From Chloroflexota bacterium (lineage in GTDB: Bacteria; Chloroflexota; Dehalococcoidia; UBA2979): a DNA stretch of 23,290 bases. Shown piece by piece: positions 1 to 8,474 of the stretch. The stretch covers positions 1-23,290 of the forward strand of contig CANFFZ010000018.1 of NCBI GenBank assembly GCA_947446155.1, read 5' to 3'. Under the pieces are notes generated by a model. The model was given only the letters and a program-made list of their open reading frames with translations, was not told the DNA's origin and made no database searches. The translations under genes were made by a program, and so were the position numbers. Every line of letters starts with the position of its first letter. The stretch's first letter is position 1.

Positions 1-1144
1 CCCTGGCGGCTGAACGCCCAGTTCATGCCGCTGGAGTCCAAGACATACATGGGCCTCAACCGAGGCAAGCGCTCGCTCGCCATCGATGTCTCGAGGCCCT
101 CGTCCCAGGCGGCGATCCACCGCCTCGTGAAGCAGATGGACGTGGTGGTCATCAACTACCGACCGGATGTCGCGAAGCGCCTGAAGATCGACTACGACAC
201 CCTCGCCGCCCTCAAGCCCGACCTGATCTACGTCGACAACACCGCCTTCGGCCGCGAGGGCCCGCTCGCCGACCGCCCTGGCTACGACATCGTCGTGCAG
301 GCGCTCTCCGGCCTCACCGGCGCCGTCGCGAAGGTCGATGACAACGGCCAGCCCCTCACCGGGCCCGCCGTCGCGGACACCACCACGGGCTACGCCGTCT
401 GTGCGGGCACGCTTGCGGCGCTCTACCACAAGGCGAAGACAGGCGAAGGCCAGATGGTGGAGACCTCGCTCCTCATCAACGCGCTCACGATCCACATGAG
501 CCAGCTCGCTTCGATCCCCGCTGCCGACTCGGCAGTGCGCGAAGGCTTCTTGAATGCCCTCCAGAAGGCGCGCGACACGGGCATGCCGTACTCCGAGTTC
601 CTCAAGGTGCGAGAGGCGATGCTCCGCGCGGCGGCAGGCGGGAACGTTTACTACCGCTGCTTCCTGACGCAGGACGGCGCAATCGCCATCGGGGCGCTCT
701 CGGCTGCCCTCCGTGCAAAGGTCCGGGCGACCCTCGGCTTCGAGCACAACCGCGACGAGCCCGGGTACAACGCGCAGGACCCCGCGCAGATCGCCATCGA
801 CAAGGCGCTGATCGCACGGACCGAAGCGTTGTTTAAGACGAAGACCACCGCCGAGTGGGACGTGATCCTCACGACGGGAGGCGTGCCCTGCGGCTCGGTC
901 AACTTTGTCCAGGAACTGCTGGACCACCCGCAGATCGTGGCGAACGAGTACGTCGTCGAGCACGACCACGAACTCGCTGGCCCGGTCTGGATGCAGGCCG
1001 CGCCGTGGAAAATGAGCAAGACTCCGCCCACCCCCCACGAAGGCGTCCCCGCCGCTCGGCCGGGACACGGACGTGGTGTTGGGCGAGGCTGGCCTTTCCA
1101 CCGCCGAGATCGCCGCGATGCGTGCCGAAGGCGCTATCCTGTAA
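1..1144 (+). CDS. Class III CoA-transferase (CaiB/BaiF family), 5'-truncated and frameshifted near the 3' end
   Basis: Family III CoA-transferases move CoA between carboxylic acids in the cytosol through an aspartyl-CoA thioester. The window opens inside the gene; roughly the first 40-60 residues are missing. Visible family features are the early segment GLNRGKRSLAID, the NYRP stretch, the GYD motif whose Asp codon at 286-288 matches the catalytic Asp, and the GEGQMVETSLL segment. Reading from base 1, the frame runs well to about 1047, then turns into Arg/Pro-rich nonsense ending at 1185. From 1052 the +1 frame reads PLGRDTDVVLGEAGLSTAEI and on to a TAA at 1142-1144, which is the usual C-terminus of the family. 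One extra base near 1047-1053, in a C/G-rich run, explains this. It lies 37 bases before an enoyl-CoA hydratase gene, fitting a shared acyl-CoA pathway. The substrate acid cannot be told. Confidence 0.88.
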
Positions 1145-1181
1145 CCCGCATCGGGCCGTCGAGGCGCAATCGAGGGAGTCG

Positions 1182-1937
1182 ATGATAACCGAGCCGCTGC
1201 TGGTGACCACGGTGGCTGGCGGTGTCGGCCGCCTGCGCCTCAACCGCGCAGACAAGCGCAACGCCATTACGACTGAACTCGGCGGGCTGATCTCGGAGGC
1301 GATGGTCGCCTTCGATGACGATGACAACGTCGTCGTCATCGTCATCGAGGGCACGGACGGCTCGTTCTGTGCCGGCGCGGACATGGCGCAGGCGAACGAA
1401 GAGAACTTGAAGGGCAACCGCCGCTTCGACCCGTCCGCCCGCGCGGCCCAGCGCATCGCTGCCTCCACCAAGCCGATCATCGCCGCCGTAGACGGCCCGG
1501 CCTACGGGGCCGGCGCGTTGATCGCGTGCACGGCAGACATCCGCATCGCCTCAGACCGCGCGCGCTTCCGCTTCCCCGGTTCCGAGTACGGACTCGTCAT
1601 CGGCGCTGCGGCGCTGCCGAAGATCGTCGGAGCTCCGGTGGCGAAGGAACTGATCTTCACCGGTCGCGCCGTCGGGCCGGAGGAGGCCCTGCGTCTCGGC
1701 CTCGTGAACCGCGTCGTGCCGCTGGCTGACTTCCCCGCCGCCGTGGACGAGGTGGCGAGCGCCATCGCTGCCGCCTCCCCGCTCGCGCTGCGCTGGGCGA
1801 AGCAGACCATCGACGCCTCGGTCAGCGGGGGCGACGCCCGAGGCATGGAGCAGCAGGCCGACCAGTTACTGCGCGGTGGTGCGGATCACGTCGCGCGTTT
1901 CGCGAAGGCGACGCAGCGAATCGTGGGCCGCTCGTGA
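1182..1937 (+). CDS. Enoyl-CoA hydratase/isomerase family protein
   Basis: A 251-aa crotonase-fold protein, normal length for the family. These enzymes hydrate or isomerise acyl-CoA thioesters, holding the thioester carbonyl in an oxyanion hole. The N-terminal half shows LNRADKRNAI, then GSFCAGADM (first oxyanion-hole segment) and AAVDGPAYGAGA (second), followed by FTGRAVGPEEALRLGLVNRVV, all typical. At the usual catalytic-Glu region it reads FPGSEYGLVIGAA, so the exact reaction is not fixed by motif. The ATG at 1182 is chosen because it follows GAGGGAG at 1172-1178 and the typical N-terminus begins there; the same frame is open further upstream but overlaps the CoA-transferase. It overlaps the next gene by 4 bases. 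Beta-oxidation or degradation of a short or branched acid is a reasonable inference. Confidence 0.92.
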   Translation: MITEPLLVTTVAGGVGRLRLNRADKRNAITTELGGLISEAMVAFDDDDNVVVIVIEGTDGSFCAGADMAQANEENLKGNRRFDPSARAAQRIAASTKPIIAAVDGPAYGAGALIACTADIRIASDRARFRFPGSEYGLVIGAAALPKIVGAPVAKELIFTGRAVGPEEALRLGLVNRVVPLADFPAAVDEVASAIAAASPLALRWAKQTIDASVSGGDARGMEQQADQLLRGGADHVARFAKATQRIVGRS

Positions 1938-2470
1938 CGCAAGAGGAACTCTGGGCGCGAGGGCGTTCGTACCTCATCGGGCAGGCGGAGAAGTTGGACT
2001 TCGCGGCAGCGTGGCCTCGCGTGATAGAGGCCCGCAGCGCCCTCCTCGCCGCCGTCGCGGATGTGACCGAGGCACAGGCCGCGTTCCGCTCGGCCGGTCA
2101 TCCGAGCGAGGAGCAGTCGTGGAGCATCGCGATGGTCACACGCCACATCGCGACCTCCAGCCGCAACGTCCTCGCGATCATCGAGGCGACCGCGAGCGGT
2201 GGCACCGCCCCCGAAGATCCGATCGCGACGCAGGGTGATGTCGAGTACGCCAGCTACGCAGACGCGCGGAAAGCGCTGATCGATGTCTCTCTCGAACTAG
2301 CGGGGCTCATCGGTCGGTTGCCAGCGACACCCAACCTCGAGGCGACGGTGAGGCACGGCTGGTTCGGGGAGTTGAACTGCCGCGCCTGGTTCCTCTTCCA
2401 GCGGCTCCACGACACCGACCACACCGGCCAGATCGTGCAGATCCGTGCCGCCGAAGGGTTCCCCGCATGA
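1934..2470 (+). CDS. DinB-fold (DinB_2-like) protein
   Basis: A 178-aa protein starting with GTG at 1934, inside the GTGA overlap with the upstream stop. It resembles the DinB/YfiT four-helix-bundle superfamily, whose members bind a divalent metal through three His and include thiol-dependent transferases and DNA-damage-induced proteins of unknown activity. Visible evidence is a His in the segment WSIAMVTRHIA and the C-terminal helix motif HDTDHTGQI, which matches the common HDxxHxxQI pair of ligands. No membrane segment or signal peptide is seen. Overlaps at both ends place it in one transcript with enoyl-CoA hydratase and PncC, but that does not reveal its substrate. Family call moderately sure; function unknown. 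Confidence 0.72.
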   Translation: MTQEELWARGRSYLIGQAEKLDFAAAWPRVIEARSALLAAVADVTEAQAAFRSAGHPSEEQSWSIAMVTRHIATSSRNVLAIIEATASGGTAPEDPIATQGDVEYASYADARKALIDVSLELAGLIGRLPATPNLEATVRHGWFGELNCRAWFLFQRLHDTDHTGQIVQIRAAEGFPA

Positions 2471-2940
2471 ACGACCTCGCGAAGCAGGTGGTCGAGCGCA
2501 TGACCGCCGAGGGGCTCACGCTCAGTACCGCCGAGTCCACCATCGGAGGCCTCATCGGTCACCTCCTGACGGACGTGCCGGGCTCCTCGAAGGTGTTCGT
2601 CGGTGGGATCACCGCCTACCACGGGCGACCGAAGATGGCCCTGCTCAACGTGCCTGCCGATACCCTCCGCGACCACGGTTCCGTCTCGGAGGAGGCGACT
2701 CGCGCGATGGCCCGAGGTGGCCGCGCAGCCCTCCAGACCGACCTCTGCATCGCGGAGAGCGGCATCGCCGGCCCCAGCGGCAACCCGGATCGCCCGGGCG
2801 GCCTCTACTGGATCGCCGTCTCGGGTGCGGATGCCGAGGTGGCCGAGCGTCACGTCTTCCCCGGCGACCGTGAGGCCACCAAGATCGCCGCCGCCGAGGC
2901 GTGCCTGCGCCTGGTGCTCGCCTCCCTCGACCGCCGCTAG
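2467..2940 (+). CDS. pncC: Nicotinamide-nucleotide amidohydrolase, CinA C-terminal domain protein
   Basis: A stand-alone CinA C-terminal domain of 157 aa. Family members deamidate nicotinamide mononucleotide to nicotinate mononucleotide in NAD recycling. The order of conserved blocks is right: LSTAESTIGG near residues 18-27 with the nucleophilic-Ser block AES, LTDVPGSSKVFVGGITAYHG, KMALLNVPADTL, HGSVSEEATRAMARGG and SGIAGPSGNPDRPGG. Two blocks differ from the usual form: AESTIGG instead of AESCTGG, and GPSGNPDRPGG instead of GPGGGTPEKPVG. Activity is therefore likely but not certain. The start ATG lies in an ATGA overlap with the DinB-like gene. The CinA N-terminal MoaB-like domain is absent, as in many bacterial PncC proteins. 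Confidence 0.85.
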   Translation: MNDLAKQVVERMTAEGLTLSTAESTIGGLIGHLLTDVPGSSKVFVGGITAYHGRPKMALLNVPADTLRDHGSVSEEATRAMARGGRAALQTDLCIAESGIAGPSGNPDRPGGLYWIAVSGADAEVAERHVFPGDREATKIAAAEACLRLVLASLDRR

Positions 2941-3011
2941 CCCCTCGTAAGGCGCGCGCGTTCGGCGTAGGCTCGCACTCCCGACCGACCGTCCGTGCCC
3001 CAGGAGGCCGC

Positions 3012-5657
3012 ATGAGCGATATCGCCGCCCGCATCTTCGAGGCTGCCTTCGGGGCCGCCTGCCACGGCCTGGATGCTGGCTGGGGGGCGGCGGCGATGGC
3101 CGCTCGCGAACCGTTCCGCCTCACCGGCGACCGCGCGGTCTGGGGCCGCGACCGCGCCTACAAAGTCGAGCACCTCCGCCTCGACCTCGCCTTCGACCTC
3201 ACCCGTCGCTCTGTCGCTGGCACCGCCGCCACCACCATCCGTCCTCGCCACGACGGCCTGCGCGAGGCCGTCTTCGACGCCTCCGAACTCGACGTGGCCT
3301 CCGTCACTGACGGGGACGGGAACACGCTCGCGTGGAGCCTCGGCGATCGCACGCTGAAAGTGGACCTCGGCCGCGCGCGTCGCGCGAGCCAGTCCGTCAC
3401 CGTCGTCGTCGAGTACACCGCGACACCGCGCCGCGGGCTCTACTTCAACGCACCGGACGAGGGCTACCCGGCACGACCGGAGCAGATCTGGACGCAGGGC
3501 CAGGCGGAAGACTCCGCCTGTTACTTCCCCTGCCTCGACTTCCCCGGCGAGAAGTTCACCAGCGAGGCGCACCTCACGGTGCCCGCCGCGTGGTTCGCAC
3601 TCTCGAACGGCCGCCTCGACGAGGTGACCGAGGACCGTCGCCGCAAGACCAAGACCTACCACTGGCAGCAGGAGCGCCCGCACCCCGCGTACCTCATCAC
3701 CGTCGCCGCCGGCGAGTTCGACGAGGTGAGCGCGAAGGCTGGCGACGTGCCGGTGCAGTACTACGGCGCACCCGGCTCGGCGCCCGCGCTGCGCCGCGCC
3801 TTCGGGCGGACGCCGGAGATGGTGACCTTTTTTGCGGACAAGATCGGCACGCCGTACCCGTGGGCGAAGTACGCGACGGTCGCGGTCGCGGACTTCATCT
3901 TCGGCGGTATGGAGAACACCTCCGCCACCACGATGACCGACACCCTGCTCCACGACGAGCGGGCGCACGAGGACGTCGTCGAGCCGTGCGACTCGATCAC
4001 CGCCCACGAACTCGCCCACCAGTGGTTCGGCGACCTGCTCACCTGTCGGGAGTGGTCGCACGGTTGGCTCAACGAGTCCTTCGCCACCTACTTCGATGCC
4101 CTCTTTGTGGAGCACCATCGAGGCTGGGACGCGTTCCGGTACAACATCCTGCAGAACGGCGAGCTGTATCTTCAGGAGGACACCGCCGCCTACCGCCGCC
4201 CGCTCGTCGAGAATGTCTACCGCGACCCCATCGATGTGTTCGACCGCCACCTGTATGAGCGCGGCTCGGTCGTCCTCGACATGCTGCGCTACAACCTCGG
4301 CGATGACCTCTGGTGGGCTGCCATCCGGCACTACGTGCAGAAGCACGCCGAGCAGGACGTGTTGACGCACGACCTCCAGCGCGCCATCGAGGAGGCCACC
4401 GGCCGCAACATGGACGGCTTCTTCGCCCAGTGGGTGTGGAAGGGCGGCCACCCGGAGTTCAAGGCCTCGTATGCCTGGGACGCCAAACAGCGTCTCGCGA
4501 CCGTCGGCCTGACGCAGACCCAGACACCCGATGACACCCTGACCTCGATCTACCAGACGCCGATCGAGATCGCTTTCATGGTGGGCGGCACGTTCGAGCG
4601 CCACACGGTGCAGGTGACGGATGCCGCGCACTCGTTCGTCTTCCGCCTTGCCGATGAGCCCGAGTTCGTCTCAATCGACCCGGCGGGACGCGTCCTCAAG
4701 ACCCTCGACTTTGCGCCTGGTGTGAAGCAACTCGCCGCACGGTTGGCGAAGGACCCCGAGGCGATCGGTCGCATCGATGCCGCACGTGCCCTCGCGAAGG
4801 CGGGGACGCCGGAGGCGATCGCCGCGCTGCAGACGGCGGTCCTCAACCGCGACGAGGCCGACTTCGTCCGCGCCGAGGTCGCTGCAGCGCTCGGCAAGGT
4901 GAAGGGCATCGCCGCGCGTGACGTCCTGATCGCCGCCACACTCGAGCCATTGGCCCGCGTCCGTCGTGCCGCTGCGCTGGCCCTCGGCAACTTCCGTGAC
5001 GAGGCGACGGCGCAGGCGCTCACCCGCCTGCTCACTGGCAAGGGGGACCGTTCCTACTACGTCCAGATGAACGCCGCGCAGGCACTCGGCCGCACGCTTC
5101 AGCCCCGCGCGTTCGAGACGATCAAGCGTGTCATCGGCCGCACCGCCCACAACGATGTGATCACCGTTGGCGCCGTCACCGGTCTCGGCCTCCTCCGCGA
5201 CGCACGGGCCGCTGAGGTCCTGATCTCGCACACGCAGTGGGGCGTCCACCAGAACGCCCGGCGCGCGGCGACTGCGGCGCTCGGTACGCTGTACCCCTAC
5301 CTCGAAGGCCCCGCGCAGGTGCGCGTCCGCGAGCGACTGGAGGAACTGCTGGACGACGGCTGGCTGCGCGTCCAGATCGCCGCCACGATGGCGCTGGAGG
5401 CGGCTGGCGACGTGAAGGCCGTCCCCGCCGTCAGCAGCGCCTCCGAGCGTGCCCTCGACGGCCGCGTGAAGCGGATGAACCGCATCGCCGCTCGCCACCT
5501 GGCCGACCGCGCTTCGGCCGGCGGCAAGGAAGCGAAGGCGCTGCGAGACGAACTCGAGAAGTTGCAGCAGGAAAATCGAGGCCTCGGCGACCGCCTCACC
5601 GCCCTGGAGGCGCGCAGCGCCGATACGCCCAGCCCTCGAAGCAAGGCGCGGAGGTAG
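3012..5657 (+). CDS. M1 family zinc aminopeptidase with C-terminal HEAT repeats
   Basis: An 881-aa gluzincin aminopeptidase removing N-terminal residues from peptides. The start ATG at 3012 follows AGGAGG at 3002-3007; the frame is open upstream but overlaps pncC. The N-terminal beta domain spans about residues 50-235. The catalytic domain has the exopeptidase motif GGMEN at 298-302, HELAH at 332-336, and the third zinc ligand Glu355 in NESFATYF, giving HExxH-x18-E. Tyr415 in YERGSVVL fits the transition-state Tyr. After about residue 575 the usual ERAP-like C-terminal domain is replaced by a chain of short helical repeats (alternating IGRIDAARAL, VRAEVAAALG, VRRAAALALG and similar), ending near 820. 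A short charged coiled coil (about 840-870) closes the protein. No signal peptide is seen, so it is probably cytosolic. GGAGG for the next gene overlaps its end. Confidence 0.95.
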   Translation: MSDIAARIFEAAFGAACHGLDAGWGAAAMAAREPFRLTGDRAVWGRDRAYKVEHLRLDLAFDLTRRSVAGTAATTIRPRHDGLREAVFDASELDVASVTDGDGNTLAWSLGDRTLKVDLGRARRASQSVTVVVEYTATPRRGLYFNAPDEGYPARPEQIWTQGQAEDSACYFPCLDFPGEKFTSEAHLTVPAAWFALSNGRLDEVTEDRRRKTKTYHWQQERPHPAYLITVAAGEFDEVSAKAGDVPVQYYGAPGSAPALRRAFGRTPEMVTFFADKIGTPYPWAKYATVAVADFIFGGMENTSATTMTDTLLHDERAHEDVVEPCDSITAHELAHQWFGDLLTCREWSHGWLNESFATYFDALFVEHHRGWDAFRYNILQNGELYLQEDTAAYRRPLVENVYRDPIDVFDRHLYERGSVVLDMLRYNLGDDLWWAAIRHYVQKHAEQDVLTHDLQRAIEEATGRNMDGFFAQWVWKGGHPEFKASYAWDAKQRLATVGLTQTQTPDDTLTSIYQTPIEIAFMVGGTFERHTVQVTDAAHSFVFRLADEPEFVSIDPAGRVLKTLDFAPGVKQLAARLAKDPEAIGRIDAARALAKAGTPEAIAALQTAVLNRDEADFVRAEVAAALGKVKGIAARDVLIAATLEPLARVRRAAALALGNFRDEATAQALTRLLTGKGDRSYYVQMNAAQALGRTLQPRAFETIKRVIGRTAHNDVITVGAVTGLGLLRDARAAEVLISHTQWGVHQNARRAATAALGTLYPYLEGPAQVRVRERLEELLDDGWLRVQIAATMALEAAGDVKAVPAVSSASERALDGRVKRMNRIAARHLADRASAGGKEAKALRDELEKLQQENRGLGDRLTALEARSADTPSPRSKARR

Positions 5658-5661
5658 TCCC

Positions 5662-6438
5662 ATGCCCTCAGTCACCGTTAACGGCGTCGACCTCTACTAC
5701 GAGATCTCCGGCTCGGAGGGTGCCCAGCCCGTGATCTTCCTGCACGGCGCCGGCGGTAACCACGTCTCCTGGTGGCAACAGATCCCCCATTTCAACAAGA
5801 CCTACCGCTGCGTCTCGATCGACCATCGAGGGTTCGGGCGCACGCTCGACCCGACCGGCGCCGGCTCCACGCGCTTCGTGGATGACCTCGAGGGGCTGCT
5901 CGCGCACCTCGGCTTCGACCGGGTCGCGCTGGTCGCGCAGTCGATGGGCGGGCGGACGGCCCTCGGGTTCACCGTGCGCCACCCGGAGCGCGTCCAGGCG
6001 TTGGTCATGGCCGACACCTGGGGATTCTTTGACTGGCCGGAGCAGCTGGAGCGCGCTCGGGTGCTGCGGGAGGCGACCGCGAACTCCAGCGACCCGCTGA
6101 TTGTGCGCGCCGTCGGTCCGACGTTCCGGGCGGCCGAGCCCGTCCGGACCTTCCTCTACCAGCAGATCGGGGGCCTCAACCCGCCCCGTCCAGAAGCATC
6201 GAATGACCCGAAAGCAGCCACACAGAAACAGGTCGCCGCGCTCAAGAACCCCATCCTGATGATCGAGGGCGAGGAGGACGATGTCGTCCATCCCCCGCTG
6301 ATGGAGGCGTTCCACGCCCTGATTCCCGGCTCGGAGTACGTGACGGTCCCCAAAGCTGGCCATTCCGTGTACTTCGAGAATGCGAGACAGTTCAATGACC
6401 TCGTGGGGACATTCCTCGCGCGACACCTTGGGGGGTAG
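5662..6438 (+). CDS. Alpha/beta-fold hydrolase (enol-lactonase/haloperoxidase-like)
   Basis: A 258-aa cytosolic hydrolase of the alpha/beta superfamily at standard length. The HG oxyanion segment is FLHGAGGNH (27-34). The nucleophile elbow is AQSMGG with Ser94. The acid is Asp206 or Asp207 in the GEEDDVVHP segment, and His234 lies in KAGHSVYFE. The DHRGFGR segment at 54-60 is also typical. The closest pattern I recognise is the 3-oxoadipate enol-lactonase, C-C hydrolase and esterase group; the substrate is not determined. The ATG follows GGAGG at 5650-5654, four bases after the aminopeptidase stop, so it is probably cotranscribed. The HAD gene starts 3 bases after its stop. Confidence 0.9.
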   Translation: MPSVTVNGVDLYYEISGSEGAQPVIFLHGAGGNHVSWWQQIPHFNKTYRCVSIDHRGFGRTLDPTGAGSTRFVDDLEGLLAHLGFDRVALVAQSMGGRTALGFTVRHPERVQALVMADTWGFFDWPEQLERARVLREATANSSDPLIVRAVGPTFRAAEPVRTFLYQQIGGLNPPRPEASNDPKAATQKQVAALKNPILMIEGEEDDVVHPPLMEAFHALIPGSEYVTVPKAGHSVYFENARQFNDLVGTFLARHLGG

Positions 6439-6441
6439 CCC

Positions 6442-6912
6442 GTGACCGACGAGGAAGAGCCGCGCCGAGAGATCCGCGGCGTGCGCGGGAAACCGCTGAA
6501 TATCTTCTTCGACGTTGATAACACCCTCGTCATGTGGAACGGCCGGCTGCGCAACCACGCGGCAGATGTCTTCATTGCCCTCAAGGACGCCGGTCACACG
6601 ATCTACGTCTGGTCTGGGGTCGGCATTCGGCGCTGGGACATGAAGCGTCACGGCCTGGACGAGTACGTCACCGACTACTTCGTGAAGCCGCTGGAGAAGC
6701 ACCATGAGAAACTCGAGGCGCTCGGCGTACCGATGATCCCGGACTTCGTGATCGACGACCACAAGACCGTCGTGGACGCCTTCGGTGGCTACCACATTCC
6801 GGACATGGCCCAGCCCGACGACGACCACCTGATCCGCGTCCTGCACGCTATCAACGAAGCTGCCACTCTCGGAGATGTCGAGGAGCCCGGCGAGCGTGTC
6901 GCCATCGAATAG
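6442..6912 (+). CDS. HAD-superfamily phosphatase-like protein
   Basis: A 156-aa HAD-fold protein with a GTG start three bases after the preceding stop. Motif I is FFDVDNTLV, with Asp24 and Asp26 as the expected nucleophile and acid. Motif II is the Ser58 in VWSGVG. Motif III is probably Lys82 in YFVKPLEKH, and motif IV is DFVIDD with Asp105 and Asp106. All catalytic positions are therefore present, and the small or absent cap suggests a macromolecule or small phosphoester substrate as in other capless HADs. I cannot name the substrate. It ends 12 bases before the stop of the opposing gene, so the two converge. Confidence 0.82.
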   Translation: MTDEEEPRREIRGVRGKPLNIFFDVDNTLVMWNGRLRNHAADVFIALKDAGHTIYVWSGVGIRRWDMKRHGLDEYVTDYFVKPLEKHHEKLEALGVPMIPDFVIDDHKTVVDAFGGYHIPDMAQPDDDHLIRVLHAINEAATLGDVEEPGERVAIE

Positions 6913-6924
6913 CGCTTGCGAGTG

Positions 6925-7686
6925 CTACGAGCGCGCCGCCGCGAGGTGTGCGCGCAGTAACGCTTCCACCCGTGCCCGATCGAGCATCGCTGCTGCCAGC
7001 GCAGGCGCCTCGTCCTCACCGCGCGCGGCGAGCGTAGCGAACTGGCCGAGGGCGATCTGCGCCCGTTGATCGTCAAACCGCAGCAGCGGCTCAACCACTG
7101 TCCACGCGGAGCAGCCCGGGTGTCGCCTCGGCGCCCCGCTCGCGTACGCCACCCAGTCGAGGGCGCGCTGGTGGATGTCGTAGTGGGAGAACAGCCGGTA
7201 CTCCAGGTCCCACCGCTCGGGGTCCTGGAACACCTCGGGCGTCCAATCGATAGCCAGCGGCTGGTCGGACAACTGCAGCGGGTCGAGCGCCACGAGCCAC
7301 AGCGAGGTGGCGAGTGCCAGCGGCGAGGCCTGCAACGTCCCGCGCGCGGTCCAGATGATCGCGTGCGCATCGGCGAGCGCTCGCTGCACACGCCGGTCGA
7401 CGTGGAGCCCTGACCCCAGCAGCACCCGCGTCACGAGGATGTGCGCGAGCAGCCGCGCGTCCTCGTCGTCGCGCGTCACTTCACCGCTCGGGAGCGTGAA
7501 CGAGGCGACCTCGTCCGGTGGGAAACAGGCAAAGGTGCCGCTCACGCCGCCCTCGTAGACGGCGGCGCCGGGCTTGCCCTGCGTCGCTAGCAGCGCGTCC
7601 AGGAACGCGGGCTCGTCGACGGTGCCGCTGTCCCGCACCTGCGGCCAGAGGCGAAGCGCGAGGTCGAGGTTTGGCGATGTGCTCAT
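6925..7686 (-). CDS. Unrecognised protein, 253 aa
   Basis: An intact reading frame of 253 codons on the minus strand that I do not match to a known family. The ATG at 7686 is preferred over the GTG at 7692 because GAAGG sits 5 bases upstream. The protein is soluble in appearance: no signal peptide, no long hydrophobic segment, rich in Leu, Ala, Asp and Arg. Parts that stand out are an acidic-Trp stretch (AIDWTPEVFQDPERWDLEY) and the following RLFSHYDIHQRALDWV, which look like ordered helices. Coding is supported by strong GC at third codon positions and by its fitting exactly between a convergent gene and a divergent one. It is a monocistronic unit facing away from the DUF192 gene. Confidence 0.7.
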   Translation of the reverse strand: MSTSPNLDLALRLWPQVRDSGTVDEPAFLDALLATQGKPGAAVYEGGVSGTFACFPPDEVASFTLPSGEVTRDDEDARLLAHILVTRVLLGSGLHVDRRVQRALADAHAIIWTARGTLQASPLALATSLWLVALDPLQLSDQPLAIDWTPEVFQDPERWDLEYRLFSHYDIHQRALDWVAYASGAPRRHPGCSAWTVVEPLLRFDDQRAQIALGQFATLAARGEDEAPALAAAMLDRARVEALLRAHLAAARS

Positions 7687-7782
7687 GGGCACCTTCAGCC
7701 TCGCGCGTGGGGCGGAGCGCCGTCAAGGTGCGCGCGGCAGTGTCCCCGCGCACCTGCCTGCCGCCTGTGCGAGGATCGAGGG
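7687..7782. promoter_or_regulatory. Divergent intergenic region
   Basis: These 96 bases separate two genes transcribed in opposite directions, so promoters for both should lie here. Ribosome-binding sites are visible at each edge: GAAGG for the minus-strand gene and GAGG at 7771-7774 for the plus-strand GTG. I see no convincing -10/-35 pair or operator. Confidence 0.45.
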
Positions 7783-8412
7783 GTGACATCGCGCAATCGC
7801 CTCACGCTCCTCGTACTCGTGGCCGTCTTCGCGGTCGGCGCGGTGGTCGGTATCGCGACGGCCCCCCGGGGGGTGCCGGAAACGATGAAGGGCCTCGTAC
7901 CGTCCCCCGACTTCACCCCGGGTGTTGCCGTCGCCCCACCGGGCCTGCCGACGTCGAACAACACTCCGCCGCCCACGCTCACGCCCGGCCCGGAGCCCAC
8001 CGCGATCAGCGGCTCGCTCCCCACGGAGCGTCTGCCATTCATCCGCTTCACCGCCGCCAACAGCGTGATCCTTCCAGTCGAGGTCCCACCAACCTCCGAG
8101 TACGGCATCGGGCTCTCCGGCCGGCGGGCGTTTGCGGGGCGCGGGATGCTCTTCTACTTCCCGGACGGGAAGGCCACCGCCGGGTTCTGGATGAAGAACA
8201 CCCATATCGACCTCGACATTGCCTTCGTCGACACGTCGATGAAGGTCATCGACGTCTTGCAGATGCAGGCGGACACCGACACCGTGCATCGTCCGAACGC
8301 GCCGTATCTGGCGGCGATCGAGGCGCCGAAGGGTTACTTTCAATCGGTCGGCATCGGTGCGGGTGCACGAGTCGAGTTCCTGTTCGACGTCTCAGCGTTG
8401 CTCAAGCCGTAG
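7783..8412 (+). CDS. Membrane-anchored DUF192 protein
   Basis: A 209-aa protein with one N-terminal hydrophobic segment (about residues 7-26, LTLLVLVAVFAVGAVVGIAT), a Pro/Thr-rich linker to about residue 80, and a C-terminal DUF192 domain. The domain shows GLSGRRAFAGRGMLFYFPDG followed by FWMKNTHIDLDIAFVD, the hallmark of the family. No catalytic function is established for DUF192. The leader lacks a lipobox Cys, so I expect an uncleaved anchor with the domain outside the membrane. The start is a GTG at 7783; no alternative ATG retains the hydrophobic segment. The next gene follows after 62 bases with its own possible promoter. Confidence 0.88.
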   Translation: MTSRNRLTLLVLVAVFAVGAVVGIATAPRGVPETMKGLVPSPDFTPGVAVAPPGLPTSNNTPPPTLTPGPEPTAISGSLPTERLPFIRFTAANSVILPVEVPPTSEYGIGLSGRRAFAGRGMLFYFPDGKATAGFWMKNTHIDLDIAFVDTSMKVIDVLQMQADTDTVHRPNAPYLAAIEAPKGYFQSVGIGAGARVEFLFDVSALLKP

Positions 8413-8435
8413 CCGAGGGCGTCCGGTCCGCCCGA

Positions 8436-8441
8436 TATACT
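8436..8441 (+). promoter_or_regulatory. Possible -10 element upstream of dienelactone hydrolase
   Basis: TATACT stands out in otherwise GC-rich sequence, 33 bases before the ATG at 8475. There is no good -35 match at the expected distance, so this is a weak candidate only. Confidence 0.3.
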
Positions 8442-8474
8442 CGCGCCCGGATTCCAGATGCGGAGGGGACTGAC

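Noticed and set aside
2937..4631. 564-codon open frame on the minus strand
   Set aside because: Antisense to the M1 aminopeptidase, no family motifs, and no ribosome-binding site linked to a sensible start.
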